Assembly: GCA_037954235.1 (NCBI GenBank)
Contig: JBBMOA010000012.1
Span: 13,282,644 to 13,346,643 of the forward strand
From: Aulostomus chinensis
Lineage: Eukaryota; Chordata; Actinopteri; Syngnathiformes; Aulostomidae
DNA: 64,000 nt
Direction: 5' to 3'
The stretch's first letter is position 1. Every line of letters begins with the position of its first letter. The notes below the pieces were generated by a model. That model worked only from the letters and a program-made list of their open reading frames with translations, did not search any database and had not been told where the DNA came from. Shown one piece after another: positions 12,465 to 26,500 of the stretch. The position numbers and the translations under genes were made by a program.

Positions 12465-15400
12465 GGGGGAAAAGCCAAATTGAACAAATCTGACATTCTT
12501 CTCTTAATCACCAAAACATTGCTCTGGTATTTGTAGCGTTATGTGTTACGATGTGAACCGGCAAGTTAGAAAAGATAACACAGACTACAGCTTACCACTG
12601 TGAAGTGTATTCAATGAGAAATCAAAAATAAAACACAGAATTTTGAATTTAAGGTCAGGAAAGTACATTTCTACGGACACTAAAACAGCGAAGGAGACTG
12701 ACAGTAACCTGGTTCCTCCTGGAGAGGGAACCATATGGAGCTGATCAGAAAGGCCAGAATTAATGATGTCACTGTCTCTTGACCTTTCAGGACCTGACAT
12801 CCGTACAGCACCCCTTAATAGAAAGCCAGAGGGATGGCTGAATTCAAACAAACGCCTGTTAACTGGGGCACGATCTGAGTAGGCAGCTTGTGTGTGGGTT
12901 TTAATTATCATCTAGTTTTAAAGTTTAAATAAATGAGCCGTTAGCTATGATATGACACAATCGGTGTCCTGTAAGTTCAGCAAAGGAAGGAGGCACCTTT
13001 GTGTTGTTACAGAGAGCTATCAAGCTTCTGAAGCTAATCCAAAGAAATGTCATCCATTTCTTGCGCAGCAGCCAAGAAAAACAGCCCGTCTGTCCCCGAG
13101 TCCTGCCACAGGGATCAATTCCCACTTTTACTGTGAAATGGAAAAGTTTGTTATGATTGCTTTGAAGATTCCTGTGGTTTCCTCTTACTTCATGAGTTTC
13201 TTTAAGAATAGTTTTGTGTTTTATAGACCCACAGGTCGAAGACGGGAAGAAAAAAAAACTAGCATTTTAGCGGTGTTTAGTTTCTAGATGCGTTTTTTTG
13301 AACTTGTAACATGTGGGTCATTTCACAAATGAGAAATACAAAACTTTTTGAGCCACACCTAGGACTTAAAGATGGAGGAGGATTTGAAGCTTACCCACTG
13401 CACTTCCTCTGTGTCCTCAACTTTGGGCAACATGACAGCAGGTGGGAGAACTTCAGCCCCTAAGATGACCTGCAGGTCAGTTTCAGTTAAGCCACTGGAC
13501 ACCGAGTTCACCCTCACACACTTCTCTGTCCGGCCGAGGTTCAGTTCCGCCAACATCCTGGGAATGGTCTCCCTGGCTTCTGTCTGCAACACAGGACAGA
13601 AGTCTGAATTATTTCATGTGATGCAGTGTACTTTGGATGTATTACGCATCACTATTATGTGGTCAAAACTGAATACTGTATGTATAGTTGCTACTTGGAA
13701 AAAGCTAAAAACTGCTAAAAGGAATTCTGGAAACATTCTTTTAACTGCAATCCATCTACCTTACAATATTCCACAGATCAATAAAACAGAGGCTGCACAT
13801 TCAACTTTGTTCTCTCAACGTGAGCGTTGTATGAGCCGAGCAGGAAGAGAGATGAGGATGACGGAAAAAAAAAAAAAATCAAAGAGGTCTACAGTCTCAA
13901 TGTCTATCAGTAACATAGTAGCACATGCCGCTATATTCAAACCAGATGGCGGGTTACGTGGAGTGGAGAGGAGAGGAGAGGAGAGGAGAGGAACGGTCCG
14001 AGCGGTGAGTGCACAGACGCTCTCTGGGAGAAATATGGTCTGAGTTAAGAAACAGGAGGAAACGGTAGCTCAGGAGTTGTCAGCTCAGATCAGACACCGG
14101 AGCCGTTGAATGTTTGTGCTGAGCGAGATGTTTGCATTGGTTTGTCAGATTCCGCTAATGCAATTGAAAAATATATTCAAAGAAAAATACGCTTAAACCG
14201 TGAGAGTGTGTGTGTTTAAAGGAGGCTTTGGAGTCGTTATGTCATTAAATGTAAATTGTGGTGAATGTGGCGTCTTGACATGAGAAGCTTCAGTCTTGAT
14301 GATGTAAACACTTTTACAGCCTAACCACAAGATCATTAGTAGACAGAAACTGTAGCCAGGTACAACACGATGAGCCAATGTATCAAAACATCTGTATAAA
14401 CCTCAGCAGACTAGATTCAACGTGTATTTAGAGATATGAGAGTTTATGGGGACACTTCAAAGGTTGCGGGAGAGCTTCAGAGACGATACAGCTCTGATCT
14501 CCTGGAATGCAAAAGTGCACTCGATATTATGGACACCCCTCCAGTATCAATAAAATGTGGTATTATTGTCAACGATTTGCTTGGATTTAATGGGGGTCAT
14601 AAGCAGGCTGGATCGCTGTGTGTCTCACTTTTAATCTCATTGGGTGAGGCACAACTTGTGATGACTCAAATTTTACAGTAGCGTCTCTTTTGCGCCTTCT
14701 TCCTGTCGCGCTCGTAAGTCAAGAGAGATCTGCGACTGCATCTTGGTAACTTAAAACCAATGGAGCGATTTAACAAAGCTGTACTTCAGCATTAATAAAG
14801 CTGTCTGTCCATCTGCAGAGAGCACTGATTTGTGACCACCACTGGCCACTACGTGTGCCAGGAATCGCATTGATCCCAATGAACTTAAAAAAAAAACAAA
14901 ACACTGATACGGAAATGATCAAAAAGCATGGTTTATAGCATTCACAGATCAAATAGTCTTGAGAGGATTTAGGCTCTGATATACGGGTAACCTGCATGCT
15001 GAAAGTTATTTTAATGTAACTGGAGACGGCTCATTGCAAGGATTGTCAGATGCTCTTTTTACGACAGTATTTCTGTAACCATGACACTAAGATTGGCTTA
15101 AGAGATGGCCAGCTCACTGAGCACTTTTCTTTCATCCCTCTAAAGTAAAACAGATTATTCTACCAGACACCTTGACCCCTATGGGCTCCGCTACTCCAAG
15201 CTTGAATAAAGCCCTTTGAAAAGGAGATATTTTACATTAATGGACAGCCATCCAACAAGTTGCTTCAAAGCTCTCTCCCCAATCACCTGGTGTCCCACGG
15301 AGAGCTCGCCCCAACATCAGCTCCATCTCCTCTTTGATTCCCTCCATCATCTTCATCATTAGAAGTAGACACACAGGCAAGCAGGCGGGCAAGCAGTCAG

Positions 15401-18400
15401 CCAGGAAGGCAGCGCTGTCAAACGCGTAGATGCACACGAGAAGCTTTTCAAGTGCAGAGCAGCTGACCTTCCAGGAGAGCGAGGGCAGCTCCTTAACACA
15501 AACCCTGAGCCTTGACGCTCAGGATCCTACAGAGTCCTGTGTACACTTGACACAGCATGGCTGCTGCCTTGTAGACACCACATCAGACTGGCATGTCCAA
15601 AATGAAGCTTTGGCCAGAGTTCAATGAGGAAGATATATTCCCTCTCACTTTCTTCTACTGGGAATTCCTGCTTTCATCCTTCTCCAACCTACTCCATTAT
15701 TTCTGCTTTTCCACGCTGTCAAAATCCCTTCCATTCATAATTCCAATGTCACTACCTCTGACCGGTGTGGGTTTTTTTTTTCTGCTAGCCAATCAGCACC
15801 TGGTTATACCTCTTTCCATAACGCTGAATCTGTGTCGTTCTCTTGCTCAGACTGATGTATGTGCAACCCCACTATGCTAAGATTGCTCATTCTCTGCTTG
15901 CTACTGGTATTTTCCTTCATGTCATATTCCAATTTTACATTATCGAGAGAAATCCTTGAGGGTGATTGCAGTCATGTTATCTATGATTGACCATCAGCTG
16001 CAAGCGATGCAGCTCCCGCATTGCAAACCCACCATACTCCAACAGCTGGAAGCCTGATGCTCCTTCCTCCAGCAACTCTGTCACAGTGCTGGCCATCAAG
16101 ACAGTCATAGCCTCATCTAAAGAAGATACACTGACAACAAGTGAAAGCTATTAATTGCTCTATTACAACCTCCGCACCATTTTGGACTGAAAAACATACC
16201 AGACTAAGCGGCATCGATGACGATCAATGGCTCTACTTAATCGAGAGTACTTCAATGTCTTTTGTTCCGTAGATGTTATTTTCTGACTTTTCCACTGCTT
16301 TTATTCAGTTCAAAATGGCGGCGGGGGCTGCTGTCAATAAGAGGAAACGAGGTTTTCCCTTATTTGGCTTCTCATCTCTTTGCTTTCTCCCATAACACTC
16401 AAACTTGCTTGTCCCTCCAAGCCCCAAAAAATTCAACACCACCAACTTGTCCCACACTATCTAACATTACTCCCAAACACTTATAGCATCTGACTTTGCA
16501 TGTGCAGAAAAACCTATATCAAGCAGTTACTTATAGATTTCACCTACGCTTTTACAACACCACCCACTCTTCTGAGTACACTTCTACTTTTAAAAAAATT
16601 CCTGGGCACTAGGTTGTTCAACGCTTTTTTTTCTTTTCCACAAAAATTTCTATCGAAGCATAGAGAATCATGGCTCCAACTGTGAGAGGTTCTGAATCAT
16701 GTAGCCCCTTAATATGGAATACTTCCAAATCTTAGTCAGACCACTAATTCTTTACACATCAGAAGAATTCCTTTTTGGCTGCCATCAAGACCACTTTAAA
16801 CTAGACTTCTATTAACCTTGTACAGATGTACCAGGGTCCCACTGGTGTCTGACATGCCTGAGCAGAAGGTGTTGCTGAGCATCTTCTCATTTAGAGTGGA
16901 AGTCCACTTAATAGTTTAATGTGTCTTGTCTGCAGCACTCAGCATCCTTGCTGACTCTGGCTCACGGCTCTCCATCCATGTATGGAGACACTGCTAGAAA
17001 TGTCATAACATCAAAATGTCATAATCAAGATTAATACATGGACCTATTACCTCACATCTATAATATGGCTGTTCCTCATCCAGTTTCATTCTGTCCTTAT
17101 AGCAGTTTTGGTTATATTTCATGATTTTGATTAAATCTACCGTACATATTTTCTTGTATATTTACTTTGAATACATTTTTTACCTTTGTGAAATGTTTTG
17201 AAATCTAAAATATGTTTCCTATTAACACACTAAAGCAGAGGAAAAAAATCCCAAATTTTTGCATATTACTGCACACATTTTGTGCGATTTCTATGCCTCG
17301 CACATTTCCTCTTTTTTTTTGTCACTTTCCATTTTCTTTTTTTTTCTACCTTTTAAGAACTGGCATTTGCATCCTGCTGTGCACCTCGCAATGGCATTTA
17401 AAATGAGCCGTAGTCTATGGCAGGCAAAGACTGCCTGCCTGCAGAAAGACTGTACACATTTGTTCATCAGTCTTAAGCGCGCACGCTTGTGTGTGTGTGT
17501 TTGTGTGTGTGTGCGCGCGCGCGTGTGTGTATGCAGGCTTCAAGTCATCATGGATAGGATTTGACAAGTGACACGCGGCACTCCACTACGCTGGTGTGAG
17601 ACGACTGTCTAATTCAGGCTATGAAGATGACTGAGACGGAGGAGAAGGAGAAGGAGGCCTTTACTCTGTCAGTCGGAGGCACACTGTGTTATCCGTTATC
17701 CTGTCAGGGCAGATAGCAAGACATAACTAGCAGGATAGGGAGGAATTTGTAAGTCATGAAATCCGCTTGTCATATTTGGTCAAAGCTGACAGGCTGAGGG
17801 GGAAAAACAGATCGTTTATACAACTATTTCCACATTTTAATTGGTTGTGAAAACATCTTGGGTTACATTTTACTACTAGATTGGAATTATAATACAAAAT
17901 AAAACATGCCTTTTGTGAGGGGGAAAAAAAATACAACACTTACCGGTACAATTCCAGGTTCTTTCCTGAATGTAGTTAATTCCCACGACCTTACCAAGTT
18001 GCCATCCTCTTATCGGGAAATATGATTGAGGGGGATTTAATGGAGTATTAAATCCAGTCAGAGAAAGCTCTACTGGTATTGATCAGACACACAAAAGAGG
18101 TAGAACAGCTATTCCTCACTTAAAATCATTTTAAGTTACACTTTTTTGATACTTGGTTGAAATTTATACAGCACCGTGCAATTTATGTCAAACCATATCG
18201 AATGTATCTGGATTGAAATCCAGTCAAAGCTCATTTAAATGTCAATTGCGTGAGAGCACTCTGATCACCTTACAATGTTTTGCTTTTTTAATAATATGTG
18301 GGATGGTTTTCTACAGCACCATGTAACCTTACCAGCACCCCAACTTAGACCAACAAACACTGGCTTTCTATTGGTATTAGCAGATATACAAATTCAGATG

Positions 18401-21400
18401 ATACTGGAAACCTGTGCATGTAGTAGGAAAGATTCAGTGAATGAGATTTGAATTTGTGTTGGGAAATCAATCCATTTGTCAAAAGATAAATTTGTTTATT
18501 CAAGCCCACATGCAGATCCAGTTGCCTCTAACTGTGTCAACACTGACAGATCAGTTGATAACTATACCAACACGACGCAGAAGGTATTTGACAGAAACAA
18601 ACACATGCATATGTCCAGTATAAGAAGGGTAACCGCAGCAAGACAGCTGATCGCCAAGACCAGCACACTAGGTGGTTTGGAAGCAGCATGCGCAAAGCTT
18701 TGACTGCAGCCCCCAATACACTGCAGTGATCAAAGCTCAATATGGCAATTGTCTCTGGTTCAAACAGCAGAAACACACACAAAATAAAAGACAAAACCAT
18801 GACTACTAAACTCTCCCTGATCACAAGACAAATTTGAGGGGTCACCAAGCTGAAAATAAACATTGTTAGGAAACTAATACATTTCTGCAATATATATTTT
18901 CTTATTTGAATCTTTTGTTTGTGATATGAGTCTTTTAAATTTTGTATAGGCCGGAAAAGTTCTAAAGTAAACCGATCTAATAGAAATCTTGCTTGAACTG
19001 GCTGCTACCTGGTGTCATGTGACCTTGAGTGTTTGCAAACAGATTTACAGTATGGCTTCATTTTTTGTGGTCAAAAAAACCAGAGGTCAAACCACATGAA
19101 ACACTATCGAATAGGTATATTCAAATTATTTTCATTTTTAAACATTTGTTTGTCTTTCTTGGTGTGAACCTGGCATATGACCTTTTTAATTCATTGGTAG
19201 AACTGATTTGATGAGATTTGAGTTTTCTCTTTTTTTAATCTCTCCGCTCATAAAAATAAAAAAGCTACAGCATTAAGAGTCATCTTGCTATATAATTATC
19301 CACACCTGCTACAACCTTGCACTCCAGCACAGTCAGGAATCTGCATCAGTACGTGTCTCAACACCAGATTCTAATCCATTCACAAAATGGTATCCCATTA
19401 TCTTTCTTCGCGTGCTCACACATGTTCAGTATCTCTCCTCCCATTCTTTCATATTTGCCTGTTTCCCTTAGCCATCCCAAGTCCTACTACATTACTTGCC
19501 GATGTATAAACAGGAGTATATCGTGAGATTTCTGTTCTCTATGGCTTTTTCCATTCTGATAATTATGCTTGCTCCAGCCAGGAACCCAGACATTGATCCA
19601 TGTCCTCAGTTATTGAGTTTCCACACTGAGGTGTGCGGCCACGCTAGCATAAAATGGAAATCACGCCATATCTTAGTATTTTCCAATTCCTCACATGCCT
19701 AAATATACTTGCCTTACTCTAAACCCTGGTAACACACTGCAAAATTGAGCTTTTTTACAAGACTACAACACGCCTTCTCCATTTCTAAGCAAAAAATGCT
19801 AATTGCAGCGCTGTCAACACTCTCCTCTGCACCCTGACCTCATGTTCCCCTATCATGCCCTCCCAAAGGACTCCGGCAGATACCAGACACATGACACATA
19901 CACAAAACTGTGACGGACAGTAAGGACTGGAATGGAGTGTTTATGATCCAGCCAGGACAGGAGTTATTTACTGGCTGAGTGGCTCACAGTCCGTTCGTGA
20001 ATTTTGGCAGGCTGACTGAGAGTTTCTCTCAAGTCCCCCGGGTCCTCTTAGGTGTCGAACACACCATAAGTTCACACTCATACAAGCACATACACCAGGA
20101 TGTAAATACATCCACATAGATACAAATGTTCAATATTCATAATTCAACTGGCTAAGCAATATTTCCCAGGAGCTCTTTCTGTCAAGAGTTTAGTCATTTG
20201 AATCCACTTAAATGGAGAGCGGATCTTTCAGCGTCCTCTGGAATAGAACACCGAGCACTGAACTGAGGTCATGTATCAGTTGACAGTTGGCTGCATAATT
20301 TATGTAAAGTTGAAAATCGCAGGTGTCATACACAGTTCATGCATTGAACATATTGACTGCACTACAAACAGGAAAAGGTAATAGCCCATAATAATGTCAT
20401 CCACTCAACAGCATGTCATCTTTAAGCTCAACTTAGCCACTCTCACTGCAGCAATAAAGGTCTATTTCTGGATCACTGGCTCAGCCAGTGACAAGTGGAA
20501 GATTGATGTGCATCGATAGTCAGGTGTAATAGTTAATACCACAATTAATCAGGCACTGCCTGTTTTTTCTATAATTTTCAGCAATCTTCAAACCTCCTGT
20601 CAATAAAACTTTGAAATATCAAATGTCTTTGGTGGTTGTGTTTCTATCAATTTTGCACAGAAAGCCTGCAGGAGTAAAATTAAAAATCCAACAATCCAGG
20701 AGCAACCAGCGTCTGGTTTCTGCAAGGGCTCAATAAAAGCCATTGACAAGTAGAAGCTTCATGCTATACATCAAATGATGAAAACAGACGATTCTACATC
20801 AAAATTACACTCACGTTTGCTACACCAGGCTTAATTTCTACGTGGCACTGTGACTTAACCTCAGCTTGTAGATGTCTTCAGGTCAGGAATCTTAAACATG
20901 TGAAGTCTATAAAAAGATCTGACCATGTGGGTTCTAGTTATTATAGTTTTATCTTCTATGGCAAAAAATCAAAATGAGTTGCCTCGTGCCATGGTAACAA
21001 GATTTAACAAAGACTCACAGTTTTGGCAGAAACCCACCACTAAGTTCTGAGGGTTTTTTTATTACTAAATATGAGCTGGATCAGGTCAATCGACAAGGAG
21101 GAGTAACGCAAGTGTCAATAAAATAAAACCATGACCTCTCCTGTTGCCACACTGTAGTTAATCTACCCCAAAATTAACTGTGTTCTTCCTTTGCCCACAC
21201 CTCACCTCAGCAACATAGCTGGTAAAAATCCACCACATAGTTTAAATGCTAGCAGACAAATAACACTGCAAACATGAGGTAATTAAAGTCATTTGAGCGA
21301 CGTACAGTCAGCATTTTCTGAGTGTAACTGGCTGTGGCGTGTGTGCTTGATAGTGTGTTTGTCTGTCCCTGCATATGTGCACACTTGTGTTTGTGTATAT

Positions 21401-21676
21401 TTGTGTTCCTGCAAGTCTTGTGGGCTTTTGTGCATTTGCAGGCTTATGCTAGTGTATGAGAGGTGCTCCCCGCCATGTCAGCCGCGCCACCATGCCATCT
21501 GGAGAGGAAATCGAGTGTGAAGTACAGTATAGTTTGGGACCAAGCTCCGTGGCAGTGGCTCAGCAGTTACTTCATTAGTTCCAAATTTCCAGGGATTAGG
21601 ACAGAATCTCTAAGGCAGAGAGGCAGGAGGGAGTCAGAGAGGATGGAGGGACCCATGTGGGGAAATCACGCGCACG

Positions 21677-21729
<53 letters not shown>

Positions 21730-23539
21730 CAGGAGAAATAGTGGACCATAGGGCACTAAGAAACAGATAGAACATGAGAGAGAGAGAAATAATCTTAACC
21801 TCAAGGACCCCGGAGAGGAGAAAGGAGAGAATGAGAGAGTAAAAGAACAAGACAGCGAGGGAGAGACGAGGACAGAGGACAGGTGTAGCCGTCAGTTCCG
21901 CTCAGGGGTTTCAACCTGCCCTCCCTCTTCCTCCACCCCACTGATCATACAGATATGATGATATGTGTAAGAGTGTTAGAGCAGTCAGCCTTGTCTTCCC
22001 TCCCGTCTCTCCTCCTCCTCCTCCTCCTCCTCTTCCCTACGGGTCCACGGTGACAGTTAGCAAGCTCTCTGTGGCTTCAACCCTTTAGCCCCTCTCTCAT
22101 CTCCTGGCTCCTTAAGCAGTCTGCATCACTGCCAAGTTGGAGGGCAGATATTTTTTGGAGTTTCTAGTGGCCTGTGATTCAATAGGGCACTTAAATTTTT
22201 AAGGGAATGAAACAGACTGATCTTCTTGCTGTACCTTCTTTGAAATAAATATGCTCCGCTTTCTAAGGTGAAGGTGACAGATCTAGCAAAGCATAAAACA
22301 AGAATACAAGTGAACTACTCATGCATACACAGGAACTGAGCTAGCAGTGTTTACTGAATGAGTGGTTGGAGGTTTTGCAAGCCAAGGCCCTACTTTTCTT
22401 ACATTTTCTCCTCTTAGAAAGTATAATCTGATGTCATTAAAGATAGGTTATCACATTTTTTTGAGTTTTTAACATATAATGGGTATGGTCTACAGATGTC
22501 AGTGTGTCAAATGTCAGATGATCAGACATGCAAAAAGCACCTCTTGCGTACTACAATGTTGTGCATGTCTGAAATCAAAGGAAAACTGCACGCTTATGAG
22601 AATCTCAGGCCTGCAGACTGCTTATATGATCGTCTGCTCCAGGAACAGCACACCACACCCACAAAAGTAGAAAAACGGGAGCTCCAGAAAGCTGGTAAAT
22701 CACAAGGCCTGTGTCTTTTGTTACCGACCATTCTGCTCACTGATATACTTTGTTGTACATACTGTTCTCGAGTGTGGATGCAGGAGGAGCTGACACACAC
22801 CGATGTGCTGTGCAGGTGTGTGGAACGTGGACTTTGGAAAGTTAAGGTACTGTAGTGCTTACACTACACGTCTGTGTACGTCTGTGTCAGAGTATAATTG
22901 GGGATGAATCAAGCGGGTTTTCCTCCTCTGTCTTTCGTGTCAGGTCTTCATGACTAAGAGGAGGTTGTGTGGTTCTGAGGGCACCCAAAGCTGCCTGGCA
23001 TCCTTTTGGATCTAGAACCTCTCTGTTTTACTCTCCACAAATGTCTTTGTTCCGTTATCCAAGTGTGCATGCTTATCCTGTGATTTCCTGCTGTTCTATT
23101 GAATGGTCATGACATCTTTCAACTTTCTTTCAGGTGTGGAGGAGGTCAGGAACCTAGCTCCAGCTCCTGAATCTGAATTTTTTTTTGGATCATACAACAT
23201 GAATTCAGGGTCTTTAAAGACTATAATCCAGAGTATTTGCTGAGGTTGAAACGCTAATCAGCAGCCTTGAATGCAATGACACAGTTTGTATGCAACAGAT
23301 ATGTTTTTGTACACAGTGACTTTGCTGGACTACTCTTTACTCAAAGCATCCTTTGCAAGTCTGGCCTTCCTGAGAGAGATCAAACTTTTCCTGAGCTCTA
23401 AGCCATTAAGTTCATCATCAAAAGACTGTTTTGGACAGTTTTTCTTTTTTGGAATCGGACTGTCTTACCTTGTATAGTTTATAAAGCCCCCCGAGGCAAA
23501 TTGTTATTTGTGTGAAATTTGACTGGAGCATATTCTAAA

Positions 23540-23593
<54 letters not shown>

Positions 23594-26500
23594 CACACAA
23601 CTTAGAACTAGAAAGCCCCTGAAAACCAAAAGTGTTTATCTGGCAGGAAAAAGAAGTATCATCTCATAAGTAATGGTGGAACGGAAGTACACAACATCAC
23701 CTGTGGATTTCTGATTGCCATAGTGGAAAAAGAAGCTGAGCATGTGAGAAATGAAGAAAGGGGTCCAGTAGGACAGGAGCAGTCAGTATTGAGTAAATCA
23801 CTGATGTCCATTTCACACAAAACCCATAATACCAGACAGGATTTTTGCAGTCAGACACTTTAAAGCTAAAATGATAGTAAAAATAATCCATCACATACAA
23901 AAAAAAAAAAAATCAGTCCAGATGCCATTATTTTGACCTTGTATTAATGATATGGTGTTGAATTACAATACTTGGATAGGAGTAGGATTTTTTTCAGGAA
24001 GCAGGCACTGTGTGTTTTTAGTATAGTATTGTATTTTTTAGGAAGTTGAACAGTTATGTTTCATATCTCATGCCAGTAGTGCCTCAAATGCAGGGAAAGA
24101 CGAATAAAATGGTTTGTTTTTTGGGGGTCCTGATATCACGATTTGGATAATGTGTATTGTTGACCGTTTAATACACTGAGTGATTGAAGCTGGACGCAGC
24201 ACTTTTTCCACATTGTGCATCGCGGACTGGTCTGGTTGCCTCTGCCTAGGAGGTCATGCAGTCAGCAGCTTTGGTCCATCAGTTAGCAGAATGGACTGCA
24301 ATGTGACTTAGTTGGATAAGAAAATTCAGATTGAGAGAAAGGTTTAGATTTTGGAATTAATCTGGCAGTGGATCTTATGATGTAATATTGCCCTTATGGA
24401 GGTATTTGCTCTGAACACCCTCGAGTTGTTCATGCGTTAATACCCCTGGCAAAGATGTGAGGTGATTGGCGTCATTTGGTAGTTTTTACTGCTGGGAGGA
24501 TTATATAAAAACTATGAAGCCAATTTTCACCCAACTTGGTGAAGTGGTGTAGCATGGGCTTGGAACTGCACGTTAGGGGAATAACCGGTGGATGCAGGGG
24601 AAAATTACATCAACAACTCTCCAGCGAATTACTACCAAAGAAAAGGGCTTGGAGAGGGAAGAGAGAGAGAAAAAAAATGTATTAAAACATTCTCATTTGT
24701 TTCCTGTAAACTCCAAGTGTGATATAATATCTTGATGTGAAATGAGTGGGTTGGTGAAGGAACCGAGTGGGTTGAATCAGGATACTTTTGTTAAAAGTAG
24801 ATATAGAGACGTGGACCTGTCACATGGTGACAGCTCGAGTCAAGCTTCTCAATCCTCTCGAGCTTGAATGGCCGCATTCCTCTCCACATTTCCCCTCAAA
24901 CACACATAATAAAGACAGAAGCTCTGACATCCACCAACTCCATTGCGAGGTCACAGTTTTAACCTGTCAGTCACACAGGCCATCATCTTATTGTCTTTGT
25001 CTGCTACAGGAACAGCCTCCAGCCATATCAATCATCTTTATTATCATGACTTAAAAACCTTTGTTAGTTAACTTTTTACCCGGGCCCCCTCTTTATCCCA
25101 CTCTCCAATCACAATTTCATGGACAGTTCAGAAGGGCCAATGGGGAGGTCGTGTAGGCGGGAGGAGAATGCTTTTAACCTGATGCATCTGGTGCTTTCCC
25201 GCTGCTTGCCCAGTGGGACATGGTCACCTTGTTTTAAAGGACTCTGATAGGGGGGCACTGCTGCTTTTATACCATCATAATGGGGAGAAATGTGCTTGTT
25301 TTAAACATCTTACTTAGGTAGTTTTCCTTTCAGTGATTAAGACCGAGCACCTGTCTGAAGAAGGGCGACTGAATCAGAATCATTCAGGATCACACAGCTG
25401 TGAGTTTACCGATCTGCTCACACAAAGCTGTGTTTCATTCATACAGCTGTGTATTTAAGTACCTTTTTGCTGAGGGCAACACCGTCCTCACAGTCTAATA
25501 CGGCACAGTCGACGTCCAGCAAAGCCAGTTTCCTCAATTTTCGCTCATCATTGCCAGGGCAGTAGAGAACGGCCCTGCGGGGTATGTAGCGCAGCGAGGG
25601 GCCGGCAGTGTGATGGTGGCGATGCCATTCCATAGTATACATCCGCCAGGCTGCGGGTAGAAGCCAACCACTTTCCCTGTCAACACAAATACATACACAC
25701 ATAAACACACAGTGGCACACGGACACGTGTTTGTGTATGCTGCAAACATTCAAAAATATGCATTTGACGCATATATTACTTATGAGTTCGCACAGTATCA
25801 ATGCGGGGCTAAGGACAATGAATAATTAAAGGTTGTTACTGCATTCATCTTCATAATATATACAGTGTTTATATCATCAATGAAGATCCACGAAGGGGCC
25901 CGCTGAATCCAGACTACAGTGAAAGTCTGGAAATGTTTCATTTGGCGAGTTGTGTTTGCCCTTCAGCTGTTCATTGAAGTGGATGAGGGACACTGACCTG
26001 TGCTTTAGCTTTCTTTGTTGGAAACAAACTCACCCAAACACTTAGCCACTCATATGCTAATGTCGCCACACAGCTGAATATCTGGGCAGGCCAGAGGATG
26101 AATGAGAGGGGCTGTCAGTTGTAGTTGAAGCTGAGTCATGGAAAAGTCGAAGATTGTGAGGCAGCCACAGTGTAGATGTGTTAATGTAGTTGGTGTTTGG
26201 ATTAAAGGAGAAATTCTGTAATTTAAGAATTACCTTATTCTTTCAGTAGTAAACAAGGACAAACATAGAATGGGGAGACCAGAAACATGACCGCACTGGT
26301 TAAAGGAGTTGATGGATGTCAATTCTTTAAGTCAATGTTAAGATTCTGGTTTTTGATCTGATCCCTGGTCTGTGGCCATCATGTTAACAAAGCTCTTCCG
26401 CTTAAATGCTCACACCAGCTCAGCTGATGTTCTCTTCAGGGCTCCTCACTCAAGCTTATCCCAGTCACTCTTCACAGGAAACTCATTTCGGCTGCTTGCA

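Larger units (their letters stand above)
8251..13394 (-). other. clybl intron 3
   Basis: A 5.1-kb phase 0 intron (donor GTAAGC, acceptor gtttag). It contains GA runs (about 8763-8782), a GA/GT compound microsatellite (8922-8989), a poly(A) run (9368-9393), a G14 run (9839-9852) and a GT microsatellite (12428-12463). A GC-richer block around 9950-10080, with a short GGC run, has no assigned role. No coding exon is recognised. Confidence 0.88.
13584..25462 (-). other. clybl intron 2
   Basis: An 11.9-kb phase 0 intron. Donor GTACTT is weak; acceptor ttgcag is good. Contents: a GGAGA pentamer run (13965-13992), GT/GC tract (17489-17530), CA microsatellites (21668-21729, 23544-23592), CTC repeat (about 22009-22032) and an interspersed-repeat relic (24430-24625). 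A 140-nt open segment with an acceptor-like start lies at 15977-16116 (see findings). Nothing else is recognised between 14000 and 21600. Confidence 0.88.

Noticed and set aside
13372..14043. 223-codon plus-strand open frame, the longest in the window
   Set aside because: It overlaps clybl exon 3 in antisense, has no recognisable domain, and ends in poly-Lys and GGAGA repeat translation. The minus-strand reading is clearly the conserved one.
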